This document shows, piece after piece, positions 1-9,684 of a stretch of 64,000 nt of DNA (within the stretch, counting starts at the first letter, position 1; each line of letters starts with the position of its first letter). Below the pieces are notes generated by a model, which worked only from the letters and a program-made list of their open reading frames with translations, had not been told where the DNA came from and ran no database searches. Made by a program: the position numbers and the translations under genes. Source of the DNA: Lathyrus oleraceus (Eukaryota > Streptophyta > Magnoliopsida > Fabales > Fabaceae). The stretch covers positions 458,697,197 to 458,761,196 of the forward strand of contig NC_066581.1 of NCBI RefSeq assembly GCF_024323335.1. The letters run 5' to 3'.

Positions 1-3000
1 TATGTCATTTTGTCTGAACCCTAGTTAGGAGGTCAACTTCCCAAGACCATAACTGGCTCAACTTTTATGATATGAAATCCATTAAAATTCCATGATAAAA
101 TTAAATATGTCTAATCCAACTTTTATGTTTTGAGGAAGTTCAAATTCAACTGGAAAATGAATGTGCCAAGAGGAAACATTATAGGTCGTTTTGGGCCACT
201 ACCATTGAACAAGTGATTTTCCTCAACATCTAAAATCCATAACTCCTTCATGCCAAATCCAAATGTGGTCAAATTGTTGACCAAAATGAATAGGTTTGAA
301 ATAGCTACAACTTTAATGAAGGAACTTTTTCCATTTGAAGTCCATAACAAAAGTTATTCAAGATGGAAGAAGTGAACATTTGACTTGGTACTTAGAAATT
401 TTTTAAATATGTTTGATTTTCCAAACTTCCACCTCAAAATTCATCACGATCCAAGCTTCAAATGGAAAAGTGTTCAACATGAAATTTGTTCCCCTTGATC
501 TTACCTTTCTAAAAGGTCCTAAATCATCTTATTTGGAAAAATATTGAAGGACTTGCGCATGGGTGCAATGTATGGTACCATTTGGAAGAATTTCATGATC
601 CAACTTAATTCAACATTGCATGGCTTAATGCAACACTTTCAGCATGACCTATGCACGATTTTGGACCTTTGCAAATGATTATTTGGGATTTACACACGCC
701 CATGCTAGCTCATGAAGGAACTTGCTATTTTTGAACATTTAAATAGAAGTGTGTGAAAATCAATTGCCAAGGCTATAAATAGAAGTGCATTATGATCAGA
801 ACTCCATCAATACCTTGCCCAAGCTTTGCCAGACCAATCCAAACCCTCAATTCCATAGAATTTTTGAAAATTTCTTTTGAAATCGAGCTTGAACTTCATC
901 TTCTGTTTGGAAGTTCAAACTCCAAAAATTCATTCCCCTTTTTCATCTCAATTGGTTTCTACAAGCAAAAGGAAGAGGAAGCAAGCAAATCCAGATCAAG
1001 ATCAAGTGAATTTGAAGCAACTCGAAGGTGATTTTTCATAAACTTCATCTCTTAGATTCTCTCTCAATTCTTCACCATTCTTTGTGATTTTTGGTTGGCT
1101 GAAGTCCTACCTATGTAGGCAACAAGATTGAGTTGCTTTGAGGTTAAATCGAAGCAACTTAGTTCATGATCCTCAAAATTCAAATCCCTGTATCTTTTCA
1201 TATACTTGGAATTGGAGAAAATTGAGGTCAGATTCGTGCTTCTAAGCATTTTTCCTTCAAATTAGTGTATTTACTTTTCATTTTTCATAAAGTTTTGGTT
1301 GAACCATTCTGGTGGCCTTCACCGGAGAAGATGACCGGAGATAGGGCTCCGATGATGTGTTGGCTTGACCTGAGCCATTTGATCCTTGTCCAGCGTTTTA
1401 ATCTCGTCCATTCAATCTGATTACCACATGTACACACGCGCTGAGTTTGAAACACCATGGACATGATGCACGTGGCCATCAGATCTGCCACCTCAATTAA
1501 TGAGGGTGATCTGATGACCCTTGTTTTTTCATATTTTCTGATTTTCCATTTAATCCATTTATTTTGATTAATTAATATTAATTTCATTTTTAATCCAAAA
1601 AATATGGGACTTTCACCAAAAATCTTTAAATATTTTCCTATTTCATTTTCTGAATTAAAATTATTTTTTGGATTAATTTTGATATTTTTTATGAATTAAT
1701 TGTTTTTGTGCATATTTTTAATTATTTAAAAATACTTCTGACTTTCCAAAAATCATGAATTTTTTTGGATAAGGTCCTTTGACCTTCATTGACATAGGAT
1801 AAATCTCTTGGCCATTGATTTTGTGTTTTGAAGAGGATTTAGGTTTTGGCTAAATTAAATTGAATTTAAATGCATTTTTAATTTGATTTTTAATTGATTA
1901 ATTGTGTAAAAATTATGTTGAGCTATTTTTATTGACTTGTGATGTTTGACTATTTGTTTGGACCTTGGTCAAGGTTGATTTTACTTTTGTTGAGTTAAAA
2001 TCATTGGATTTAGGGGATTGATGAAATGTACATTTCATCTCCCAAAATGAATGAATGATTTTAATTTGATAAAATTCCTCCCATGACCAATTTGTGTTTC
2101 TCTCATCTCCCCTCCCTCTTCATCTTCAATCCCATTCTTTCCCATCCCTTTCATTGACCAATGAAATCTCAAGATCCTAAGGTTAATTGGTTCATCAATA
2201 ACCTTGTGTTAGATTAACCAATACAAGTATGGATGAGATAGGTCCCTCCTTTGGTCTTTTTCTTTTAGTGTGTGGTATGTTTTAGGAGTTTGGTTCATTA
2301 TACCAAATCTCTAACATGCATTAGCACCTAAATTTTTATTTCCCGGTCTTAGATAGTTGTGACTTCTACATAAGTCCAATTATGATTGTTTAACATAGAG
2401 CTAAATTTGACCCTAAAGGCATAGCATTCTAGTAAGTGATATTGTAAGTCTCCCATATTTCATGGTATTATGTGGAAACTTGGCCTTTTTTTCCTTCCTT
2501 TGGAATATTTCTTGGTTCAAGGATTCATCCTTGTAAATAGATGGTTGAGTGTTCTCCAAAGAATGGCTTAATCAATTGAAAAGCAAAACTCCATTAACAT
2601 CTAATTAACTTTGACTAACACTAACTACTATTAACTTTGATTTACCTTCAAGTCATTTACTTTATGCAATTTAGTTTCAAGTCATTTACCATTCATTGTC
2701 ATTTTCATATCATTTAACTTGTTTACGTTTATGCCATTTTCACTTTGCTCATTTGAGCCATATACTGTGATTGTATATATTTGTTTGTGTATCTTGTTTG
2801 TGGTCTTAGGACCTTAAAATACCTAATAAACAACAAAAAAACCCTAAAAAATGTTTGGTGGACTGTTGAGCTAGATCTGAACTTTTGGACTTAGGATTAG
2901 GCAACATTCCATATGTAAAAGGACTTGGCCAATGCCAACATTTCTGAGACCAAGTATTATGATTTGAGCTTTCATCTGATGCAAGTATTGGAATCCACTT

Positions 3001-4004
3001 GAATTCATCTACTACATGGTCTTGATACAACTGTTAGTTTGATCATGTGTCTAATGCTTTATTCTGAGTTAATCAAGGAGTATTTCATCTAATACATAAG
3101 AAGAGTGCTAACTATGGAATTGCTTGCTTGGATGTGGCTATCTTTATTTGATGCCTTGATCTTCATATTGCTAATTTCTTGTGGATATTTTCGTGATTCA
3201 AAGTCCAAAGGGAAAATGGGTTTTCTATATGACATTCTTGTCCGTTGGATTGCATCCCATTGGTCAAATCTTTTCAACTTTTAACTTTTAATTTTATGCT
3301 TAGGATTAGTCTCTTCATCTTCTCCCACTTCTTAAATTTCAAAATATCTCCCCTTTTTTTCAAAAACTTTCTTTGCTTGTGATTTCAAAACTTAGACCTT
3401 ATTTCAAATTAGAAACTTTGGCCTTATGCCATTGCATTTTTAAACTCTTTTCTTAATCAAATTTGTAAATGAACTAAACAATGTTGACTTAAAATTTCAA
3501 AAGACAAAAAAAAACTAACACTAATTCAAACTCTTAGGCCCTTTGTGCCTCTTTTTAATTTAAATTTTGATTAAAAGCAATCCACTCATTTTGAAATTGT
3601 TACCATGAACTACGAGGTTTTGATCCGTCATTTTTATGTTGGCACGTAGGCACAAGTCCGAAGGTCTTGTCAAACACAAAAATATAATCAATGAATTCTT
3701 TTCTCATCCCCACACTCTATTTTTCTCAAACATCTTTTATACCCAAAAAACACATACACACATAAAAAAGGGCTCCCTAGGAGTACCTAGGACACTTTGG
3801 GTGCTAACACCTTCCCTCTGTGTAACCAACCCCCTTACCTGTAATCTCTGGCATTTTATTAGTTTTGATTTGAAAACTTTTTATCTTTGGGTTTTGTTCG
3901 TACTTTTCCCTTTTCCTTTGTAAACAATAAAAGCGCGGTGGCGAATTTGGTTTTATTGACGTTAAGTTTATTCATAGCTTAATGGTCATGAAAATACCGC
4001 TACA
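1..4004 (+). repeat. Ogre/Tat-like Ty3-gypsy LTR, 3' part
   Basis: Non-coding LTR whose first part lies outside the window. Base 1 aligns by eye with about 39865 inside the complete copy starting at 39119, so roughly 750 bp are missing. It has a TATA box near 774, a long AT-rich body, and ends in ACCGCTACA at 4004, the same end as the complete LTR at 59193. The block from about 3610 to 4004 (cctaggacactttgggtgct, then an aaagcgcggtggcga motif) recurs at 58800-59193 and, inverted, at 60134-60540 and 38694-39118. No internal region or primer site follows, so this is a solo or truncated LTR. Assignment to Ogre rests on the LTR start, its length of about 4.5 kb and the primer site seen at 59203. 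No coding sequence is supported in it. Confidence 0.75.
774..781 (+). promoter_or_regulatory. TATA box of the Ogre-like LTR
   Basis: TATAAATA in the context aggctataaatagaagtg. It lies about 1.5 kb into the LTR, and a TATAAAT is found at the equivalent place in the inverted LTR at 63302-63308. It probably sets the U3/R boundary. Confidence 0.5.
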
Positions 4005-5816
4005 AACATGTATCGATCGGTCACACCCACTTAAGTCAAAAAAGAAAAAAAAACACGCCAGCCAATCAAACCACGCCAAACATCATCTTCAACCTTGGAT
4101 CATAAACCATGCACGATAAACCCTAAATTCATGCATCTAACACATCAACTTCTCACATGCATAACTTCATCCACAATCCATAATATTAAATGAAATCAAA
4201 AGCAAAAATGCATATCTCATAGAATAGAACACAACCATGTCAAGCAAATCTCAAAAAGATGGATTAATCATGGAGAAAATTAGCACGAAAGTCAAGCAAA
4301 ACAAACTTTTCAAAAGTTTCAGCAACTTCATACATCCAACATCCAAACAATCAAGCAAAAAAATCATGTTAAACCAATCATATACAATGTATACAAGTTA
4401 TTCATGGCATGTGTAGATCCAGGATAAGAGAGATGAAGAGAGGAGAAACTTATCTAGTGGATAAGGTCCACTGCCTCTTGTCCTTGTTTGAGCTTCAGAA
4501 ACCCCACCAACAATGCTTTGTGGTCTTCAAATGAGAGGAAGGGAGCAAGAGAAATGAAGAGAGAAGAACTTCAAATGAGGAAAATGCTTGCAAGCTTCAA
4601 TGTGCATATCCTATTTCTCTATCTTCAATGGCATGTGTGTGAAACCAGCGCATAAGGGTCTTATATAGAGTGTATGGAGTGAAATGCAATGCTGCTCAAG
4701 GTTGGAAATCCGTTGAGGGGCATGTTTGGAAATTTGAGTGCAAAATGAGAGTGAGGTGGTAAGTTGCGTTTCATGCTAGTTCAATGGCATGTTTGGTGCG
4801 TTTTGGCCATGAGAAATAAGGTATAAAACACAAGTTTAATTTGGCATGTGAGGGAGAGCATAATCAGCAAGTTTGCTCATTTAAACATTCCTTTTTTCCA
4901 AATGCGTGGTAACATGGTCATGCATGAAAAAATGTTGTTTGGGCCATTTAGGGAAAGAAAAAGGGTGGTCTGTGTGATGAAAATGCAACATGCTTGGCCA
5001 TTTGGAGTAGTCTGCACAAAATTTGGTTAATGCATATTATCAATTCAAGCTTAATACATGGCCATGAAATCAACTTGGCACGACTATAACTTGATGTGTG
5101 CTCAACCAAAACTCAAAAACTTGGTATCAATAGAAAGATGGAGAATCAAGGAACATATTTATTGTTGAAAGCACTTTTAAATGAAGCATATAATACACCT
5201 TAAAATTTCCATGAACTTGCTTGCAAATTCTGACTTTAAACACTTAGAAAATTTTCTAACTGTTGAGCTTTTGATGAATTTGAAACTACCATCTTCAAAT
5301 GATCATAACTTGCACCATGATGCTCCAAATGCTACAAACTTGGTATCTCCTTAAAGCTTGAAGAAAGTAGAAAAAATTTCATGTTAAGGACAACTTGATT
5401 TGGATTATTGATAATAGTGAAAAATATCCATGAAAACAGCTGATCAATCACACCAAATTTGCCAAAAATAATAAGTTTTCATAAAACCCTAATTCCCAAA
5501 TTAGGCAATTTTGACAAATCTCTTGATTTTCTTTATTCTTATGATTCCACTTGGACAAATCTCAATCATTAGCCATATTTGACTCATGAGACACAAGTTT
5601 GACGTTAAAAAGTCAAGAGTTGACTTTTTGGTAGCATAGTTAACTTTTGTTATACATAGTCAATTCCTCTTCCCTATTGATCAATTGAGCTTCATCTGAT
5701 TACATCAAATGATCAATACTTCACACATGAATGTTTTGAGATATATATAGGACCATGGAAACAAGTTTTGCTCAAAAATTCAGTCACAAACTGACTTTGA
5801 CCAAAACCCTAGTTGA
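4005..5816. other. Non-coding stretch, probably U3 of a second Ogre/Tat-family LTR
   Basis: No convincing ORF. The sequence has the low-complexity style of plant gypsy U3 regions. A strong TATATAA is present only on the minus strand (around 4652-4661, ctctatataag), so part may be an older LTR in the opposite orientation. Its last bases, accaaaaccctagttga, recur at 27136-27152 on the far side of the Sirevirus array, where the sequence continues as gataggcgcttaagg. This suggests that 4005-5816 and 27130-31606 belong to the same or sister LTRs split by the array. Confidence 0.4.
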
Positions 5817-5864
5817 ATTCGTCGTGAATTAGGGATCTTAGATCTTTCTCATTTGATGTCTTAA
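5817..5864 (+). pseudogene. pol: Last 15 codons of a Sirevirus pol (truncated copy)
   Basis: The sequence from attcgtcgtg to the TAA at 5862-5864 matches the final codons of pol at 14550-14597 (ending LDLSHLMS). Everything upstream is missing and is replaced by Ogre-like LTR sequence ending ccctagttga. This marks the broken left edge of the array. Confidence 0.8.
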
Positions 5865-6525
5865 GCATGTTGCCTCTTAATTATATTATGCCTCATCATA
5901 GTTGATAAGACTTGTTGTAGATGTCAATTATCCATCACAAGATTACGCTAACAAAGGTAATATCAATCCTTTCTACAATTCTCTTATCGCTAAGTGATTG
6001 TGTATGTTAGAACAAATGTTCTTACTCTAGTTGATATAAATTTGATTGCATATATTCCTTGCCTATATTGTGTGCACATTAACAATCTAACTTCTGAATC
6101 TTTCTTGGGCATAACCATCATGACATAGTGCATAATGCATATCCATACTGCATCAAAATTCACTAAAAGCTGGTTCAGCATCAGTATGCATCGACACAAA
6201 AGAAGTATGCATCGATCCATACATTCTGGAATTCAATTTTTTAAAAACTGGTTCAGGATGCATCGATGCACCCATCGCATGTATCGATACACAGGCCAAA
6301 TGTGAATAATAGGCATCGATGCATGACCATTTGCATCGACACATACTGATGCTATTTGAATTAAATGCATTTTTTTTCTCTCTCATGCATCGACACATCA
6401 GCCAATCCTATCACTTCCTATCTCAAGACTTCATATCATCTGTCCTCAAAAACCCCAAAACCAGTGGCTAACCCTAATCTTCCTCATCTTCACTCTCTCT
6501 CAAAAACCCTAAATCTCACATCACC
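5865..6525 (+). other. Sirevirus spacer between pol and ORF2 (copy 1)
   Basis: About 660 bp of non-coding leader for ORF2. It holds the palindrome pairs described separately and a pyrimidine-rich tract with caaaaaccctaaatctcac just before the ORF2 ATG. No TATA box stands out. Short ORFs on either strand are translations of the palindromes. Confidence 0.7.
6186..6394. repeat. ATCGAT palindrome pairs upstream of ORF2 (copy 1)
   Basis: Cores start at 6190/6211, 6262/6283 and 6315/6335 (spacings 21, 21 and 20 bp). A weaker fourth pair of ATGCAT cores lies at 6365/6385. Each core sits in a larger imperfect palindrome such as tatgcatcgatccata. The same type of array recurs in the LTR U3 of this element. 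Confidence 0.85.
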
Positions 6526-7596
6526 ATGCCTCCACGCACTATTCCAGCCAGAGCAAAAGGAAAAGGAAAGGGAAAGGAAACAGCCGGTACTTCTCAGCAA
6601 CCACCAGATGTTCCTTCAAATGCCTTAGACCTACTTCATCCTGCTATTGCTGCTGAATTTGAGGAATCCTTCAAGATAAGGTTAGTCATGAAACCCCATG
6701 TCTTTGATAAAACAGGTGCTATTCACCTACACCTAAATGAGGTGGTTGAACTCCTACATGCACAAAGACTTGGGTCACTTCTGTCCACAAAGGATGATTA
6801 TCATGAGGATTTCATCCGGGCCTTTTATGCTGGCTTACAAACTGGTAGAGGCTATATGTTCCGGTGTTCTATCGGTGTCAGAACATATACCTTTGAAGCC
6901 TCTGATTGGGAAACGGTATTTCAAATTCCGCATCCGTCGATGACTGTCAAGTCCTGGCATGACCTGCATTTTGATCCTGAATTTGACATGAAGGACTTTA
7001 CTCCATCTATCCTAAAGATAGACAGACCGTTGAGTGAGGATGAAGAAATGCAGGATGCGCCTGAAACAGATGTGCCTCAAGCTGAGGCCAATGCTGGTTG
7101 GGGAGATTGGGTGCCACGGAGGTGGTCTCCCACCAACTACGTACCTGAACCTACAGCCCCTCCATTCTCAGGTGGTACTTCATCCTCAATACCTACTGCG
7201 GACATCACTCATATGCTTCAACAGATGGAAATTGCTAACAAAGAACGCCATGAAGAAGCACGGTATTGGAATGTACAACAATCTGAGTGGCACAAGGAGC
7301 ATCGTGACTGGCATGATGAGCATACACGGATGTATCAGAATCAACACGCTTGGCACCAAGACTTGGTTAAATGGCATCAAGTTTTCTACAACGAAATGTC
7401 TGGCTTTATGGACGACTGCCGTGAAAATCCTGGTATCATGGACAGCTTTAGAAGCATTGAAGTTCAAAACCGATTTAGGCAATACTCCTTCATGGGCCAA
7501 AATCCAGACACAATGCCTCCTCTTCCGCCTCCACCAAGCTACAGAGATCCTACCAGAGATGATGAAGAGTCCTGTGGTGGCAACCATCCAAATTAA
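6526..7596 (+). CDS. Sirevirus ORF2 (env-like position), internally deleted, copy 1
   Basis: A 356-residue ORF between pol and the 3' LTR. It starts at an ATG after a pyrimidine-rich leader. The N-terminus is basic (KGKGKGKE). Residues about 40-170 resemble the putative plant transposon protein domain found in such ORFs (FIRAFYAGL, then a segment like VRTYTFEASDWETVFQIP). At about residue 172 an in-frame loss of 151 codons is seen against the minus-strand copy at 47927-49450. Residues about 230-290 form a Trp/His-rich heptad segment with Trp at 248, 255, 262, 276 and 283. The C-terminus is Pro-rich (PPPPSY) and acidic. No signal peptide or membrane helix is evident. The function is unknown; 'env-like' refers only to position. 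Confidence 0.75.
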   Translation: MPPRTIPARAKGKGKGKETAGTSQQPPDVPSNALDLLHPAIAAEFEESFKIRLVMKPHVFDKTGAIHLHLNEVVELLHAQRLGSLLSTKDDYHEDFIRAFYAGLQTGRGYMFRCSIGVRTYTFEASDWETVFQIPHPSMTVKSWHDLHFDPEFDMKDFTPSILKIDRPLSEDEEMQDAPETDVPQAEANAGWGDWVPRRWSPTNYVPEPTAPPFSGGTSSSIPTADITHMLQQMEIANKERHEEARYWNVQQSEWHKEHRDWHDEHTRMYQNQHAWHQDLVKWHQVFYNEMSGFMDDCRENPGIMDSFRSIEVQNRFRQYSFMGQNPDTMPPLPPPPSYRDPTRDDEESCGGNHPN

Positions 7597-7959
7597 CCCA
7601 CCATCATTTCATATCACTGCATTTCATCTCATACTGCTCAAGTTTCTAATTTTGTTGCACAATATATGGTTTAGCTTATGTAATTCTTAAACTCGTTTGA
7701 ATACTTAAATGCTTTTCACTTTATGTTTATCTCTATGGTTATTGCCCTTATTCGTCATTCTTTGTGAATGATTCTTTACTTTGTGAATGATAGTTTTTTA
7801 TCAATTTCTGCCATGCCCTGCTGCAACATGCTACCTTGTTTACCCTGTTCCTTCCTCTTTTTGATGTTGACAAAGGGGGAGAAAATGCAGATATGCACAA
7901 ACTCAGGGGGAGCATCACACATCTTGCCAAGAATTTGCCATCATCAAAAAGGGGGAGTT
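7597..7959 (+). promoter_or_regulatory. Repeated polypurine tracts before LTR1
   Basis: Non-coding. Three GGGGGAG tracts lie at 7873-7883 (aaagggggaga, preceded by ttgatgttgac), 7904-7912 (cagggggag) and 7946-7957 (aaaaagggggag). The last one directly abuts the LTR and would prime plus-strand DNA synthesis. Multiple tracts of this form are typical of Sireviruses. Confidence 0.8.
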
Positions 7960-8163
7960 TGTGAGAAAATTCTTTACTTTGAATTAATTTTGAATGATAG
8001 CAAATTGTGTGATCATCATCCATACGTTAGCTGTGCATTACATTACATGATACATTTGTGTTTTTATTGTGGTTTTATCCCATTTTATTGTTGCATAACT
8101 TTACATAAAGACCTACATTGACACATCTCTTAAAATAACACATAAAATCCATTTTGTGTCAGT

Positions 8164-8478
8164 ATGCATCAACACATAAGCCTATGCATCGATACATACT
8201 GCATGTGGTATATCACAAAACTCCTTTTGTTCAGTATGCATCGATGCATACGAGTCATGCATCAATACATGAAAGGCAAAAGGCTTTATGCATCGATACA
8301 TGACCAATTGAAACAGCCTGTGTATCAATGCATACGCATTAGGCATCGATACATGCTAGTGGAAAAATCACATGCATCAATACATACGAATTATGCATCG
8401 ATACATGATTAATCAATTTCACCAAAAATTCACTTATCTTACAGTATGCATCGATGCATACTCTCATGTATCAATGCA
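8164..8478. repeat. Paired ATCGAT palindromes in U3 of LTR1
   Basis: Core starts: 8168/8188, 8240/8261, 8292 (partner lost), 8324/8345, 8376/8397 and 8450/8470. Within-pair spacing is 20 or 21 bp. Cores are ATCGAT or one-base variants (ATCAAT, ATCAAC) inside arms such as tatgcatcgatgcata. The array ends about 45 bp before the TATA box. Confidence 0.88.
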
Positions 8479-8520
8479 TAAAGCTGTTTTTGCTCTCTAA
8501 TAGTTTCTGTTGTTGCTGCA

Positions 8521-8528
8521 TATATAAG
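8521..8528 (+). promoter_or_regulatory. TATA box of LTR1
   Basis: TATATAAG in the context gctgcatatataagacatg, just downstream of the palindrome array. The same box is present in the other two LTRs of the array. Confidence 0.6.
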
Positions 8529-9635
8529 ACATGTTATGACAGCAGTGAAATGAGACGAATTCTTAGAGGGAAAACAATTGAACACAAGATCAAAAGCAGT
8601 GTTGGAGCAATTGTTTGAGAGCACATAGAAACCTGAAAGAGACTTCATCTTCTTCATATTCTCAATCACTTTTCTTCAAGAACATCAACACATAATAATT
8701 CTTGTTCTTTGGATTAAAGGATTATCGAGATAACGTTCAGTGGTACGATCAAGGATCTAGCTGTGGTTTTCAGCGGAACGATCGAGGATCTAGCTGAGTT
8801 GAAGATTGAAGGGGGTTTCTAGGAAAAACCTACTGGTTTATCCTTCAAGAACTGGAGTGTTCTTGAGGGTTTGGGAGTCACGTTTGCAGAACAGATTCAG
8901 CCGCAGCGTTGCGTTTGGAGATCGGGGGATTTCGCAATCAGGTCGTGGAACCGGTGAATTGTTTGCAATTTCGTGCAGGAAATTCTTGATCGTGCTCAGA
9001 TCAAGTGAAGGTTCATACAAGAAGAAGTTCTTGGAATTTAGAATTCTGTCTTTGTATCATAACCTTGTATCAACGGATTCGGCAATAATTGATAATCAAA
9101 GTTCTCAATTTCATTTGAAATTGAGAGGGAGACGTACCCACACGCGAGGACGACGTGGGGAACTTCCTTACCAAATCTCTGCGTATCGTATTCTTACCTT
9201 ACTCCTTTTTACGTTTAAAACAGTTTTCGCAATTTCAGTTAGTGTGTGTTGTGATTGTTCCTTTTGCAAGACAGCAGTGGCAAGAAAACAATTTCAATTA
9301 AACACCACTGCTGTTCATCATTGATCACATACACACCAACTGTTTGACAAAATTGTTAGCTAGGTTTTATTCATTGGAAATAGACTTTAATGATAAGTGC
9401 ATTCAATTAGCTAAAATTCTGGTGTGGATTGTTCCTATCATTCTTATTCAAATCCAGCATTAAGCTCGTGTGTCCGGTTTTCTAGTAGCGGTTCAGAATA
9501 GACGGAAGTCGATTCGGGACTAAATTTTTCCGCCAATTTTAAAAACTCTGATAAAACTTTAAATCCGTTAAATTTCAAAGAGGTGATCTATTCACCCCCC
9601 CCCCCTCTCGATCACTAGCCACACCGTCTAACAAG

Positions 9636-9647
9636 CTGTATCAGAGC
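9636..9647 (+). promoter_or_regulatory. Primer-binding site, copy 1 (initiator tRNA-Met type)
   Basis: CTGTATCAGAGC two bases after the LTR. The canonical site complementary to initiator tRNA-Met, TGGTATCAGAGC, is intact in the minus-strand Sireviruses at 45907 and 55073. Here it has two changes in its first three bases. Confidence 0.8.
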
Positions 9648-9684
9648 GCCGGTTCGCTGGTGCTCTGTGGCTGCCTGTAACAGT

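Larger units (their letters stand above)
7960..9633 (+). repeat. Sirevirus LTR1
   Basis: 1,674 bp, TGTGAGAAAA...CCGTCTAACA (TG...CA ends). It sits between the polypurine tract and the primer site, and is shared by the truncated left copy (as 3' LTR) and the first complete unit (as 5' LTR). Order: U3 with palindrome pairs 8164-8478, TATA box 8521-8528, a short directly repeated gatcaaggatctagctg segment near 8748-8798, a 10-bp-stem hairpin at 9104-9125, and an 11-C run ending at 9605. The 172-codon open frame at 8806-9324 inside it is not considered a gene. Confidence 0.92.

Noticed and set aside
3636..3923. 95-codon ORF near the LTR end
   Set aside because: Lies in the conserved terminal block of the LTR and is not maintained in the copy at 58800-59193.
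4008..4019. acatgtatcgat next to the first Ogre-like LTR, resembling the Sirevirus palindrome
   Set aside because: Single copy without a partner 20-21 bp away; likely chance.
8164..8412. Short ORFs rich in MHQ/CID/SIH over the palindrome arrays (also at 16896, 25627, 44583, 47226, 56390)
   Set aside because: They are translations of tgcatcgatacat-type repeats on either strand.
8806..9324. 172-codon ORF in LTR1 (and its copy at 17538)
   Set aside because: It lies in the R/U5 part of an LTR, starts without context, shows no domain, and is broken in LTR3 by a single change near 26607.
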